Shown: positions 47,786 to 61,708 of the stretch, one piece after another
Layout: each line of letters starts with the position of its first letter
How positions within the stretch are numbered: position 1 is the stretch's first letter
Origin: Diplolepis rosae
Taxonomy: Eukaryota; Arthropoda; Insecta; Hymenoptera; Diplolepididae
Reading direction: 5' to 3'
Length of the DNA: 64,000 bases
NCBI GenBank assembly: GCA_030998225.1
Contig: JAPYXD010000555.1
Span: 4,402,001-4,466,000 of the forward strand
Program-made: the position numbers and the translations under genes
Notes under the pieces: model-generated
Seen by the model: the letters and a program-made list of their open reading frames with translations, nothing else
What the model was told of the DNA's origin: nothing
Database searches by the model: none

Positions 47786-49037
47786 TAATCGAGAAGAGAT
47801 GACAATAATCGTAACTATAGTAACTAAGAATTTTAAGTGCGTCGTAATGTTGATTTTCTAATGCAAACTAGTCGAAAATAGATTTTGATAATTTAATTAT
47901 TCCATAACGAGCACCTTATTATGCAATTTCTTCTGCAGTGACTTATTTAAAACGGTTGAAGAATTATTAAAGCATCGTTAATATTATTTATATCCTGTCT
48001 TATACCGCTAGTTTTTTATTGCATATTTTTACTCAGTTGTTATGTTATTAACTTAATAGCTCTCTGTTTTGATATTACATCCAGCTTTAATTATACTATG
48101 TTTTATTCATATATAAATTTGTTAATTATGAATCAATAATCAGGAATTGTTGAATCGAATGTTTGAATTAATTTTATGTAGTAAATTTTCAATATAGAAT
48201 ATGCAGCTTTACTACTAATGTCACTCATTTGATAAATAATATCAAAAGTAATCGAATGCGGCCTTTTTGCAGAGTGTAATAATAATTTTAAATATGTAAT
48301 AAAAATAAATACTTTTGTAAATATAATGCGAAAGTTTTGAGATTTATTATACATTATTGAACCATTTTTCTCCGGGTTAATGATTTTATTTTCATTCAAT
48401 TTATTTTGTTGAATACTATTCAACGTTTTGACTACATATTTCAAAATTAAAGAAATTTATCCTTGAATATTAATATTGATTTTATCAATTATTTTATATT
48501 TCGATACAAAAAAAGAGTGAAGAAACTCAAACTTTATATTACAATAATATAAGTGAAAACTTACAATCAGTATTATTCATTGAATAAACCATTTTTCTAT
48601 ATATAAACAATTTATATTCGACTGTCGATTCTTTGAAGGAGATGCGCAAAAGAATAAATTTTTGATCGCTCCACGCCAGCGGGTTATTCAAATTCAACGA
48701 AACGAAAGGTAAAATGTTCCAGTAATTAATATTTTAAATAATGATATCAGTAGCTTTTAAAATGTACTAAAAATATGGGGACTATTTTGATATATATTTT
48801 TTAATTATAAATCTAGAAAAATTAATGAAGTTTGTAATACGTAGTATGTAATATACTTTTTGCAAACAAATCTTCCGTGTACGGACCTGCTTGGACCTGC
48901 GTTTCGCAAATTTCTTAATGGCCGCTCGCGCTGTTTGGTGCAATCAGGTGCAATTTAGTTTGAGTGACAAGTATAAATTTGCACACAGAAATTCGTGAAA
49001 TAATGTGTGAATGCGATTGATATAAACAAAAATCGTC
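47786..49037. other. Spacer between glycogenin and LCMT1
   Basis: Very AT-rich. Holds the long-form glycogenin 3' untranslated region and, near 48840-49037, the LCMT1 upstream region. No repeat or extra gene seen. Confidence 0.55.
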
Positions 49038-50975
49038 ATGATTAAGAAAATGGCGAACGATGAAGCTGTTCAAGCAACAAACGACGATGCTAGTGAGTGT
49101 AAAAAATACGCAGTTCAGTGTGGCTATTGGTCGGATCCATTTATAAACTTTTTCGTTAAGCACACCAACAAGAAGGCTCCCGAAATTAATCGTGGCTATT
49201 ATGCTAGAATTAAAGGAATCGAAGTGTTTGTTGATAAATTTCTCAAGGTGAGTGATCACTTAAATGCAATTTCAAATATATTAGATTGACAATGAGCATA
49301 ACCTCGAAATGAGCTTTTGTGGATACAGCTGATCTGCTCCAAACCTTGACCTGGCCCTGCCCTAATTTCGCGATGAGATACTCCTTTATCATGAATTCTC
49401 GATATAGGTCAGATCCTTGTTCTTACACCAGTGAATATATAACATATTGTTTAACGCTCAGTTGAATAATATAAAATTATGATTCTATTTGGCGAGTCGT
49501 CTTTTTCTTTCTTCATTTGTGTTTTTTAACCGCTGATACTTATTTTTCAATTAATTTTGCTGTTTTCTTTACAATGAATTGAAATTGAGCGTCTGGATAG
49601 TGTCCAGGGTATATAGAATTATTTGACTATTCTTGGATGGCCCATAACCTTGACAATTTTTAAAATTTTAATCTTAAAAATATACATTTTTATAGAAAAT
49701 TCAAGACCTTAATTTTTTCCCGTATGAAAAAAAGATATATCTGACGTTATTTTTGAAAAAAATACTATACAAAATTGTTTAAATAATTCTATATGCCCTT
49801 ACACTATTCAGAGGCTCAATTATGTAATTTGTTATTTTCGTTTTCTAATATTTCAGCCAACATACTATAAGTTCAGGTTGCTTAAAAAGTTTGTGATAAA
49901 TCGAAATTATTACTCAAAGAAGAATAATTTTGAATCTATCTGTAATTGACAAACTAGTTTTTCATTTTATACAATATAATTAGATTCTTTAACACTCTTA
50001 AGATTCAAGATTTTTTGTTGAAAAATAATGCGAAAAATGTTATCAATATTTGCATTAGTGTGATATAAATTTTTTTCTAGTTGTCTGGAGGAAAAGGTCA
50101 AATCATAAACCTCGGGGCTGGCTTCGACACACTTTATTGGAGACTCAAAGATGCTGGAAACAGTCCAGCAAATTTTGTAGAGCTAGACTTTCCCAGTGTA
50201 ACTGCGAAGAAATGTTACTACATTAAGAAACAAAAGCAACTAATAGATAGACTTAATACCGAAGGTAAGATTGATGCCTTAGCTATTTTAGTCAGAGTTT
50301 TTAAATATAAATATACATTTCGTAAAATTATTTTACTTTGCAGATGGAGAAATTAGGTTTTCGACGACGGATCTGCACGCCGCAAATTACCATTTGGAAG
50401 GGATAGACTTGCGTCACACTTCTGACATAGCGAATAAGTTAATGCAAGCTGAAGTAAATTTTAATTTACCGACATTGTTCCTTGCTGAGTGTGTTTTGGT
50501 ATACATAGATACAAGTTCAGCTTCCTCTCTGTTAAAATGGCTTGCTGGGAAGTTTCCGAACAGTCTTTTTATCAACTACGAGCAAGTAAATATGCGAGAT
50601 AAATTTGGACAAATCATGCTTTCTAATTTGCGGAGTCGAGGATGTGTTTTGGAAGGAGTCGAAGATTGTGAATCGCTCGAAGCTCAACAAAGACGGTAAC
50701 GTTATTTTTAAAACTTTATTGAAAATTTAGTAGAAAATGAATTTAACGTTTAAAGTCATTGAATTTTCAGTTTTTCCGTGAATGGATGGGAAGGGTCAAA
50801 TGCCTGGACGATGGTAGAAGTTTACGATTCCCTCCCCGAGACTGACCGAGCTCGTATTGAGCGTATAGAGCTTTTAGATGAGAGAGAGCTGCTTACTCAG
50901 CTTTTGCAGCATTACTGTATCGCGATTGCTTGGAATGGACAGATGTTTAAAAATCTTTCTATAGCTCAGGGCTAG
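49038..50975 (+). CDS. LCMT1: Leucine carboxyl methyltransferase 1
   Basis: Four coding exons: 49038-49247, 50081-50264, 50344-50695 and 50771-50975; 316 residues (human 334). A second in-frame ATG at 49050 (MANDEAVQ) has a better start context. The class I methyltransferase fold shows the AdoMet site IINLGAGFDTLYWRLKD at about residues 75-91, FVELDFPSVTAKK, and TLFLAECVLVYID near 170. The C-terminal part (FSVNGWEGSNAWTMVEVYDS) is typical of the family. The enzyme methylates the C-terminal leucine carboxyl of the PP2A catalytic subunit in the cytosol and so controls assembly of PP2A holoenzymes. Exon phases agree throughout. Confidence 0.95.
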
Positions 50976-53626
50976 GCCTGCCCAATCTTTTTAGTTACTC
51001 CAGGTAGTGACATTCATTAATTATTAAGGCTCTAATCAGAGACAGCGTCAAACGCAAAATTACTTTTTTTTTCCTAACAACTATTAGGTAGCTTGGTTCT
51101 TTTATTTCAATCGATCGTAAAATACAGTACAGACTGATTTAAAATATTTATTAATTAAGCTCAACGTTAAAAATAAGGACAGCACTTGAAAGCAGGCATC
51201 ATAGATATTGGAAAGCTGGGCTAAATAATCTCGCGGTGGCAAATTTTTTGATAATTAAAAATACATATGTATTGTCAAATATATAAAATTCAATACACAA
51301 ATTTTAACTTATACTGCTTGAACTACAACTTGGTTTATAATGCACCTTTCAAGCGTCGCACAATCAATTGTTCTCCCATATCTATGAAGATCACTGCATT
51401 TCTTAAGAAATTTAAATCTAATAAAGTGCTTCTAATTGGAAAGCTTTGTATGAAAAGATGTTTATTCTACGGAATACTTACTGTGATTTTTTTCAACTTT
51501 AAAATAATATTCTAAACTATTGAGCAGGTCGCTCAAGGTTTCAAATCACATAGTTTTAGTATGATAATAGAATTCATTTATAATCTAGATTTTGGATATT
51601 TAACTGTCTCTAAGACAGTTGTAACTTGAAAAACTTATTACATTTACCTCAAAAGGAAAAAACTTTTTCTGCAGAAAGATGAAAGCAAAATCAAACGAAT
51701 TAGCTTATTAAAAATTTATTAAAAGCAACGAAAGTTAAAGGTTATAATATTGTAACACAATATTGTCACTAAAAAGCCAATATATATATAAACAAAGTAT
51801 CAATTTAGAAAGTAACCGTTTGTTTAATTTGAAGATTTTACGTACACATTGAGTTTTGTTAAAAAGCTTTCGTCCGTTAAAGTTTTTTCTGTGTACATAA
51901 AACCAATAGAAAAAAATCTAGAAAAACTTAATTTGTTCGATGTATATTTTTTAGTCACAGAATTTGCGACTTTTGTGAAAAAGTATGTTTGTACTTTCGC
52001 TAATTTTCGTGGAAGAAGGTAGCTGAACTATTAATTGCATTCCTATTCCTGGTACCAGAGTTGTTATAAAAGCTTAATCAGAAAGTTATTTTTGGAGAGG
52101 CAATGCTGAATCATATTCAAAAGTATATTTCGCATCTTTAAGGTGTTTAATTTGTAATGAATAGTATAATTAGTTAGTAGATGTATTTACATCTATTTCA
52201 AAAATAGGATCATATTTATAATTTTCCAAATTTTGGTTTTGTTTCTTCATTTATATTAAACAATTATCTTGTCTCAACTCTAAGTTCAGTCTTAGTGATA
52301 TTTTTGTATTTATTTTAAATATAGAAATTAAAAAAAAATTCGAATTGATTCAGCCTTGTCTGCGGGAACTTTTATTTTGGTTTGCATACCTGGAGTAACA
52401 ATATTTAAAAAAAATGTTATATTTTTCTTGAAAATTATTGGATTCAATCATGGTCACAATAACTGTTAATACTGTCAGACACTTGATTATTCATGGTCTG
52501 TGTGAAAAGAGGACTACTTTTTCATACTGCTTTTATGATAACTAAAAGATCATTTCTTTCGGGAAAAAATTCATTAGACGTACATCATGTGTTCATTGCA
52601 AGTTAAAGTTTGAGAAACAAACTAAAAGATTATAAATATTGGTATTGTAAAATAAAAAAAGTTGCAGCGAGGTTATCTATTCCATCAAGAATTCAATTAT
52701 TTAGTATTTTTTAGTTTTTGGTTTATTTAGAAATAATTCTTAATAGTTGACGTTGGTTGTTAAAGTTTAACAGCGAATTAAAGTTATTGATAATTAAATT
52801 GTAAAAAAGATATATTCGTACTTAATTACGTACTTACTTAATTAAAAATGAGAAATGGCTTAAAAAAGTTTGAGTCTCAAACTTTAATTAATCAAAGTTA
52901 ACTTATTAAATCGCTATTACTTGATGTTTCTGCATGATTCGTCACTTGTCTGTGAACTTTTGAAAAAAAGGGACATTTATTAATATTTCGTGTGCTTCCA
53001 TGTCAGTGAAAAGATGTATAAGCTGTTCAAAGATTAACATTGCTGTTATATAATTTTGTTGTACTTCAGGTTAACTGCAAGCAATTGATAATTCATGAAG
53101 AATGATATATATCCTTATCAATTTGCAGTTGGACTGTATGTTTTCTGTAGAATCACTTTGAACAGAGCTGTAAAAACATCTTCGAACATCCTCGTTCTAT
53201 TATGTAAACACTTATTTTAGTATACTGTGACTGGAAATAATTAAGATAATAAAGATTTCGGAATCTAAACTCAACCAGTCATTTATTTACAATGTCTCTA
53301 TTTTATATTTTCTCTGAAGTTACGTCTTTTGCATTGATTTGTTGACTTATAATTAAATATCTAATAAATTACACATACATTTCCGTTAAAAAAGAGTGCA
53401 AAAAGCAATTATTAAAGGCACTCATTTTAAAAATAAAGAGTTGTAATACAGGTTCATCTCTTTTCATATTGATGTATCAGTTGCTTCTTAATAGTAGTAT
53501 TGAAGGTATTGTCCTTTCTGGCCAATATCTTCAATACTACTATTACTATTGGTAATACCTATTATTTTATGTTTCTTCTTAATATTTTACAATCTTTCTA
53601 GTCCGTGAAGAAAAATCTTGCACTCA
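50976..53626. other. AT-rich spacer between LCMT1 and ACADVL
   Basis: 2.65 kb flanked by the 3' ends of two convergent genes. I see no exon or clear mobile element. The only structured item is the hairpin at 53489-53545. Confidence 0.5.
53489..53545. other. Near-perfect short hairpin
   Basis: TAATAGTAGTATTGAAG pairs with CTTCAATACTACTATTA; one mismatch follows, then TATTG/CAATA, around a loop of about 11 bases. The stem is about 23 bp. It lies about 80 bases past the ACADVL stop, so it may be in that 3' untranslated region. A small RNA precursor or a tiny MITE are both possible. Confidence 0.55.
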
Positions 53627-56600
53627 TCAAAGATTGAGGGGATTTAATTGAACAATACCGCCATTTTCACACACGTTCCTTGAGATTTTTCCTAATTTAC
53701 TGAAAACTTCTAAATGCTTGCCACTGTTGACAACTTTCAGATTGTAGGCGACACGGCTGGCTGCCTAAAATTTTATAAACACAACAGATTAAATATTGAA
53801 TTATAGATGAAAAATTAGCTTTAAATTCACTGCATTTTATAATAATTTGTTTGTTTTCTACCTCTGTACACCACGTTTGAGTCATCGTAATTTCATGTTC
53901 AGTACTTGGGAGATTTTTTTTCGCCGACATACTCGCTCTGCTTAAAACTACGGACATTGTATACGTATCAATGGCTGCTTGAGCTAATCTATTCAAAACG
54001 AATTGTTCTTCCACTATTCCTTTTCCATACTTAATAAGTGTAGATTCTATCGTTTGGCCAAATGATTCTATGCTCTGGGATAATCAAAATAAAATTTAAT
54101 TGATTGTTTTGAGATGAGCTTAAATAATATCTGATACAGTAAAACATTTGGAAAAGAAGAAACAAACCTTCGCACAAAGTGCAGCACTATCTGCTAAATT
54201 TGGATGAACCAAGTGAGAAAAATCTGGTGGCGAACTGAGTCCCACAGCCCTCGTTGCTCTTTTTGTTGCTTCTTCAAAAATTAATCCCAAGTTTGCAGTG
54301 GGATTTTTGAACGCTTTCTGCAGTTCTTTTAAGTGACTACCAGCAAATTGAATTCCAGTCAAGGCAACAAAGAGACGTAAAATGTCATTTGTGCCTTCAA
54401 AAATTCTGAATATGCGCAGATCACGCATTACACGTTCTAATCCCGTGCCTTTCATATAGCCCATGCCGCCGAGAATTTGAATTGATTCATCACAGACCCA
54501 CCACGCGGCTTCGGAGGCAAATATCTAAAATTATAACAGTAATAGCTTAATTTATATTGAAGTTATATTTCATTTTCTGTAACATACCCTATTAATTCAT
54601 AAATAGTTACTTTTGAAATCGCAGCTTCTAAATGATAATCTTGGCTGCCTTGGTCCATATTTCCAGAAATCATGTACGCCATTGATTCGGTAACGTAATG
54701 CAGAAGTGCCATTCGTGCTATTTTTTCCTGAATTGTTCCGTAATTAGCAATTGTCTTTCCGAATTGAACTCGTTGTGTCGCGTGTTCTACAGCTTTTTTA
54801 ATGCAAAATCGCTGAGTACCCGACATAGCAGCGGCCATACCGAATCTACCGTTGTTCAGAATATTCATCGCAACCTGAAAAATAATAGTTAAAATAATTT
54901 ATCATAGAATAAGAAAATACAAAAATAGTTGAAAGGTGATAGATATAAATTTCAGCTCACTTTGAATCCTTGACCTTCACCAACCAAGACATTTTCTGCA
55001 GGGATTTTAACATCTTCAAAAAAAACTTCAGTCGTGTTGCTGCATTTTATTCCCATCTTATCTTCTGGTGGTCCATTTGTTACTCCACCAAAAGATCTTT
55101 CTACGATAAATGCTGTGGGTTTGTCCTTCACAATTCCCGTTTCGGGATCTTTAACTGGAACTTGAGCAAAAACAGTCATGATCTCCGCTAAACCTCCATT
55201 AGAGATCCAAATTTTGCTTCCGTTAAGAATGTAATGCGATCCATCTGAAGATTTAATAGCACGAGATTTAATAGCACTGGCATCTGAACCAACACTTGGT
55301 TCAGTGAGACAGAAAGCTGCCATTTCACCGTCGCAAACTTTGGGTAAATATTTGGCTTTTTGTTCAGGTGTTCCGTATAAAAGAATACCCTATGAAATAA
55401 AAATTCAGAATTAAAATAAAGTTGATACTTTTCATAGATTTGATTATTTGAGGAAGTAATCTAATAACCTTGAAACCAATACTTTGATGGGCACCTAAAG
55501 TAATTCCAACTCCAAGATCGTTGTGTCCAACAATTTCTACACAACGAGCATACTGAGTATTATTCAGTCCAAGACCACCCAATTCTTGAGGAACTTGAAG
55601 ACCAAAAGCTCCAATTTCCCAAAGAGCTTTCATGGTCTTTTCGTCGATCGATGAGTTTGAGTCGTTTTTAAATGGGTCGTTTACATCCTGTCAATTAAAA
55701 AAAAAATTCTTACTTAAATCAAAACTTTGAAATGAAGATTGTTATGTAAAATATTACAATAAAAAATTAAACAATATGTATTAAAAGGAATAGGATATTA
55801 AAAATATAATTTAAGATTCAAATTATATACCTTAAAAAACTTTTCAATTGGATCAATAAACATTTTCAAAGTTTCCACTTGCTCTTCATCCAAAGGCTCT
55901 GGATATGGAAATACTTGAGTGGTTTGGAGATTACCTCGAAATAAATTCATAGTGAACGACTGCGATTCTTTTTTGGAGGACTTTTCCTGCGTTTTTTCCG
56001 CATTCGCAGTTTTTGGTACAGCTTGAGTTGCAAGGCATCTATAAAATTTAAAAGTTCAAGACAATCAAGGCAATTTCAATTCATGTGAAAAATTTTAGTT
56101 TCTTGCGAGATAGTTAAACAAATTTAAAAGGTAATTATAAATTTCTATAAGAAATAACATTTTTTAAATTGTTTTAGCTTATTGTAATTTATTGTATTTT
56201 ATTGTTAAAAACATTTCCATCAGAATTTTATAAATATTTAACGCTCATAAAAAGAGAAAGATAATGTTAAAATCAATTCAGATACAAATAGTATTATGTA
56301 AAATAAGTATTTGAAAAAAAGATTATAAAGAAAAATTCGGAAGATGTGTATCTAAATATACAGTGAGTACAAAGTCCACTGCAAAGGATGCAAATTAAGT
56401 TTCATGCAGAGTTATCGTTTATTTACAGAATTTTAAATTAAGAATCCCCCCACCCGTGAAAATAGTATAATAAAAAATTATTTTTAGTTTTTTCACATCA
56501 ATAAATAGACTTTTAAGGACTTTTTAAACGTAGAATAATAATAATTTATATGGTACAAAATTTCATTTCCAGTTATGACTGTTTATGTATGTAATTCTTT

Positions 56601-56839
56601 AATTAATGTTAATAAACTAGCCCATAAAGGTGAAGCAATTTTATTTAACTGTATATTTAAAGTTCTGATAGAAAATGCATATAATGTGCTGTTTGGCGAG
56701 AAAGCAACAAGTTTATAAGGAATGCGTTCAAAGTACAGATGTAGAATAATAAGCACACTACTCACCTTATAGATCCGTTTAATAAGGCTTTATTAAGGTT
56801 TTTCGAAGTTGCTACGAGGATGCTCGATACACGAATCAT
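53627..56839 (-). CDS. ACADVL: Very-long-chain acyl-CoA dehydrogenase, mitochondrial
   Basis: Eight coding exons on the minus strand: 56839-56766, 56038-55831, 55687-55469, 55389-54961, 54874-54611, 54524-54168, 54074-53862 and 53764-53627; 633 residues (human 655). From the second junction on, all exons are phase 0. The N-terminus [20 protein letters not shown] is basic, hydroxylated and lacks acids: a mitochondrial presequence. Family landmarks: [34 protein letters not shown] (FAD/substrate signature), [27 protein letters not shown], and [16 protein letters not shown] with the catalytic Glu. The extra C-terminal domain of about 180 residues ([28 protein letters not shown]) sets VLCAD/ACAD9 apart from the short-chain enzymes. 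It performs the first step of fatty-acid beta-oxidation at the inner membrane. ACAD9 is the main alternative; the match is closer to VLCAD. Confidence 0.93.
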
Positions 56840-58319
56840 TGTTACTTTTTCACTTGAAAAAAGAAATTTGTGAACAAATGAAAAATTAATAAGATAGACG
56901 TTTCAACAATAACGAGAAACACACTGGCTGACCTGACGTTGGCCAACACTGACACAAACAAAAATGCCACGATGATTTGTCAGTCACACTGCACAGCCTG
57001 CACAGATGGTTGGCTGACTGAGAGCACTGAGAGTGAGAGTCTTACCTACACACATGAATTATATTGTGAAACTATCAGAAACTATGGTGAAACTATACAC
57101 ATATGTATATAAAATACTACATATATATTAAATTCAATGTCAGAACGTGTTCACCAGGTGTGTAGGTATAATTTCCTTATTTAGGCTTATCAAAATTTAT
57201 AGTCTGCTACAAATACATAAATACTAAAAAATAAGACTATGGGAGGGTAATTATAAACACTTATTGAAATAGGATTTATTATACATAACATTTTTTCAAT
57301 ATTAAAGAACCTATAAATTTATTATTTAATTCATTTATTACATTAAATTGAAATTTAAAATATTTCTGATAGGTACGTTACTGTTTATTGAAGTCAAAAC
57401 ACACATGGCGCTGTGTGTCAACACAAGTGGAGGGAAATTTAAATTGTAATCTTTTAAAAAATTATTAAAATTTCCTTTCATATGATAAGTAATATATTAA
57501 CCTTTAAAAAATCCTATTTTATTTTGTGGTGAATCGATATTCATCGTTCATTATGATGAAATATAATATGAGTCAAGAAGTAACACAGCTTTAAAATATA
57601 GTTTGAAATTGTAGGTTAGAAATCAAGATGGTGAAAAGTTAAAAAATTTCATCTTTGCATGATAAAAGCTTGACAGCTCAACATAGACAGATGTATTTAC
57701 CTTTTATTAATTTTATATGTGTTATAATAATAGACAATAAGTAACAAAAAACTTGATTTGATGTAGAGTGAAAGTAGAAAATTGATATTGATGTCTGCGG
57801 TTGTTTTTCTATTCTGGCGGGAGAAGTTACTTCAAAACCATATAAAAATGATAATAAGAATGGAAGCGAAGGTAATAAACGATTTATTTTCTGTGTGATT
57901 ACAAATAAATTTATAATTATACTAATAGTAGTATTTTAAAGTTTTTTTTGTAGTTGTCACGTTGTCAATGTATAAATTATAGGTTATGTTATTTACATTT
58001 TTTATTAATATATTAATTTAATGTGTATATCCAATAAAAATATATTTAATTTCATTTGAATTTTTTCCAGTTTGACAATAGCATGATAATAATAAATAGT
58101 AATAATATAAATGATTGAAAATTAGAATTTTAAAATCTTTTAAAAAGTTGTACATGATTAAAATTCAAAGCATTTGATATATTTATGTGAATTATAATGA
58201 TTGTAGCATCATATATATATAGATTTATACATACCATTAAAATTTTCTTTTACCTAAAATTTTACTAAAATTCCATAATTTTATCGATTTCAGACTTGAA
58301 TAATTTATTTCATTACGAA
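56840..58319. other. Divergent promoter region of ACADVL and DDX11
   Basis: Separates the two divergent genes. A GAGAGTGAGAG stretch lies at 57020-57050. An untranslated DDX11 exon probably ends at 57871 (GCGAAG before GTAATA), spliced to the acceptor at 58293. Its ATG frame meets a stop directly after the junction, giving a nine-codon upstream ORF. Confidence 0.45.
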
Positions 58320-61300
58320 ATGGAACCACCAGAAGATTTTCCTTTCCCCTTTCCCCCGTATCCAATTCAATATCAGTTCATGAAAAACCTTTATTTGTGC
58401 CTTGAAAATAGTAATTTGGGAATCTTTGAGAGTCCCACTGGGACAGGAAAATCCCTTTCTATAATCTGCGGAGCATTAAAGTGGCTTACAGACCACGAGT
58501 CCAACGAAAAGAATAGCTTGATTTTAAGAGTTAATGAAATAAACACTCAGATCGATTTGCTTGCTGAGAAATGTGCAGATGATTGGTTTTCGCTTCAAAC
58601 TCAACAAATGGAATTGATCAACAAAAAGCGAATCTTTCAGATGAAATTAGATGCTATTACAAAGTATAATGAAAGGAAAAACAAATTAAAGCAGTGTTTG
58701 AAAGAAGAAAAAAACACCAAAAAGTATCACATTAAATCAAAGACTGTTGATGGTTTAGAAAAAGAAAACCTTGATAATGCTGAAGATACTCCAAAAGATG
58801 ACTTTAACGATGAAGATCTACTTTTGAAGGAGATTGACTCTGAACCTGATGAATCTGATGAAGATGAAGCTGAGGAATCGTATAAAAATTGTAAAATTTT
58901 TTTCTGTTCGAGGACTCACTCTCAACTTTCGCAATTTATAGGGGAATTGAAGAGAAGTCCTTACTCTGAAAGTGTGTCAGTCGTGCCTCTTGCATCGAGG
59001 TAAATTTTTGTTTCAAGATTTCCTTAAGGAATTTCAATTGATAAAAAGTAGGATGGTGGATAAAAATAAACATTTAAAACTTCTCTTTTCTTTACAGACA
59101 AAACTACTGCGTTAACAAAACTGTAAAGAGGCTTCGAAATATGAATATGATCAACGATCAATGTTTGCAACTTCAGAGGAAGAAAATAACAGTCAAAAAA
59201 GAAAAAGCTTTGAAAAAGTCAAAAACAACAAGTGGATGTCCATTCAAGCCAGGTGACCAGGATCTTTTATTAGCAGAAATTTTGACTAATGTACAAGATG
59301 TTGAAGAAATTGCTCGAAAAGGTCAAGAATTAAATACTTGTTCCTATTACGCTTCGAGAAAATCTGTGGAAGATGGACAAGTGATATTAGTTCCATACAA
59401 CTCCGTTTTACACAAAAGTACTAGAGAAAGTTCAGGAATTAATCTAAAAAATAACATATTGATAATAGACGAAGCACATAATCTATTGGAAGCCATTGAG
59501 AGAATGCACAGTATTGCTATCTCAGGGAGACACATATTGCATTGTTATAACCAACTCTCTCAGTATCAAAAAAGGTACTTTAGTATTAAAAAACTTAATG
59601 AAGATTAATATATCTAATTAAACTATTTGTAATAGATTAAATTTTTCTAAGAAAATTTGTTTTACAGGTTTCAGACTCTTTTTTCAGCTAAGAATGTAAT
59701 GTATCTTAATCAGTTGAGTTTTTGTTTGAAGAAGCTTCTAAAAGTATTAGGTGGGACTATAAAATCTTTGCCTAATGATAATCCAAGTAAGGAAGCGATT
59801 CCTAAACTCTACACTGTTAGAGAATTTGAGAATATAGCAGAACTCGATACTATTAATATTTTTGATTTACTGAGCTTTATGAAAAATTCTAAACTCGTCC
59901 ATAAATTGAGAGGCTACGTTGAAAAATACGAGAATGGAGTGTCGATCAATATAGTTAGTAAGAAACCGACAGGTGTAAAGGCTTTTCTAAACACATTGCA
60001 ACAGAAAAATGTGGAAGAAATTGATAATAAACCAATCGAAAAAAGTGAAGAAGAGCAGGGTAATAGTCCACTCCTATTTGTTTATGGTTTTTTCGAATGC
60101 TTACTTTCTAAAAGCTCAGATGGGAGAATTTTTGTTATTCCTGGATCTACAATTGGTCAAGGAACATTAAAGTTTCTTTTGCTTAATCCGGCTGCTCATT
60201 TCCATGATATTGGTAAATTTTAAGTTATTATTATTGGTGAATTTAATATCAGAAGATTGATTTTTATAAATGTTTAAGCATAAAGGTGCAGACGTGCCTC
60301 GTAAAGCAAGCATATTGCTTCGCAAAAAAGTAACAAGGTTGAGAAAGACAGAATGTTCTCCATCTCTTTCATTTTTGTGAGTTTTTGCGCAAGTTTGGTT
60401 TACGAGGTATGTTTGCACCTTAAGTTGTTTTCAAACATTTAAATTAAATTACTTACTTTTTATTTTAAGTACAAGAAGCAAAGGCAGTGATTTTGGCAGG
60501 TGGGACGATGGAACCAATGTCAGAGTTTAAGGAGCAATTATTCATTGGAGCTGGTGCAGATCCGGAAAGAATAATAACTTTTTCTTGTGACCACGTAATT
60601 CCCAAAGAAAACATCTTGACGAATGTCGTTACACGAGGTCCCACTGGAATTGAGTTTGAATTTAATTTTCAAAATCGAGGAAATGAGAAAATGGTAAATT
60701 GTGAATTTCTGAAAAAGTTATTATGTGGTGTAATTTATTAGTGAAGAACATTGTTTCATTGGTATACTTCTAGATGTGCGAATTAGGTCGGGCTTTACAA
60801 AATATCTGCAATATTGTACCAGCTGGTATAGTAGTATTTTTGCCATCATACAGCTACGAAGAAATTCTTTATAAACATTTAGACTCCTCCGGAGTTTTGT
60901 CGAAACTTCGTGTCAAAAAATGTATTTTTAGAGAGCCTAAATTAGCTTCTCAGGTGAATCAAGTCTTGGAAAAATATACACAAGCTGTGAAAAATCCTCC
61001 GAAACCACAGAATGGATCCTTGCTGTTTAGTGTTGTTGGTACGGCCTTTTTTGTTTTAAAAAAAATTCAACTCTCTTCGAATTTAGGCTGATAAGATAAA
61101 TATAAATCTGAAATTTTCAAAGGTGGTAAACTAAGCGAAGGATTAAACTTTTCGGATGATTTGGGAAGATGTATCGTGGTTGTGGGAATGCCTTATCTGA
61201 ATATAAAATCGCCAGAGTTGCAAGAAAAAATAAAGTACTTGAATGAAAATTTGGTAAGTTATCAAATTCTGTACCAGAATTTATTGTAAACTATTTCAAA

Positions 61301-61588
61301 TGTTAACTTCACGAGTATTCATAAATAATTTGTTATTTTTAGAAACCAGGAGCTGGAAGTATTTTCTATGAAAATTCATGCATGAAGTCTGTGAATCAAT
61401 GCATCGGTAGAGCTGTTCGTCATAGTCGTGATTATTCAACAGTCATTTTGCTGGATAAGCGCTACTCAAATAAAGTTAATGCACTCCCAGGTTGGATTCA
61501 ACGTACAGTGGTAATTAATACTTCCTTCGGATCTACAATTGGCAGTATGGCAAAGTTCTTTGCGAAAAAGAGAGCTATTAGTAAATAA
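58320..61588 (+). CDS. DDX11: DDX11 / CHL1 Fe-S DNA helicase
   Basis: Seven coding exons: 58320-58999, 59098-59574, 59668-60212, 60470-60693, 60774-61038, 61123-61253 and 61343-61588; 855 residues. The ATG at 58320 ([17 protein letters not shown]) is chosen because the motif [11 protein letters not shown] follows the family start at the usual distance. Superfamily 2 motifs: Walker [11 protein letters not shown] near residues 36-45, Ia [17 protein letters not shown] box [10 protein letters not shown], motif [17 protein letters not shown] and motif [11 protein letters not shown]. Four cysteines between Ia and DEAH (YCVNK, QCLQL, GCPF, TCSYY) fit the Fe-S cluster. An acidic Glu/Asp insert lies before motif Ia. 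The helicase works 5'-3' at replication forks and in sister chromatid cohesion. One intron holds a MITE. Confidence 0.95.
60284..60420. mobile_element. PIF/Harbinger-type MITE in a DDX11 intron
   Basis: 137 bp with ends AGGTGCAGACGTGCCTCGTA and complement TACGAGGTATGTTTGCACCT, flanked by TAA at 60281-60283 and 60421-60423. It lies in the intron 60213-60469 and leaves 46 bases before the next acceptor. The first eight bases match the 22806 element. Confidence 0.85.
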
Positions 61589-61708
61589 TCATCTCATGAT
61601 CACTGAGTGAGTCGTGAAGATTTAAATTTGAATTCTAATGTAATCTAGAAGTTTATATGTTCAAATAATAGTAATAAATGAAAAGTTACTTCAGAAGCTT
61701 TTGACTAG

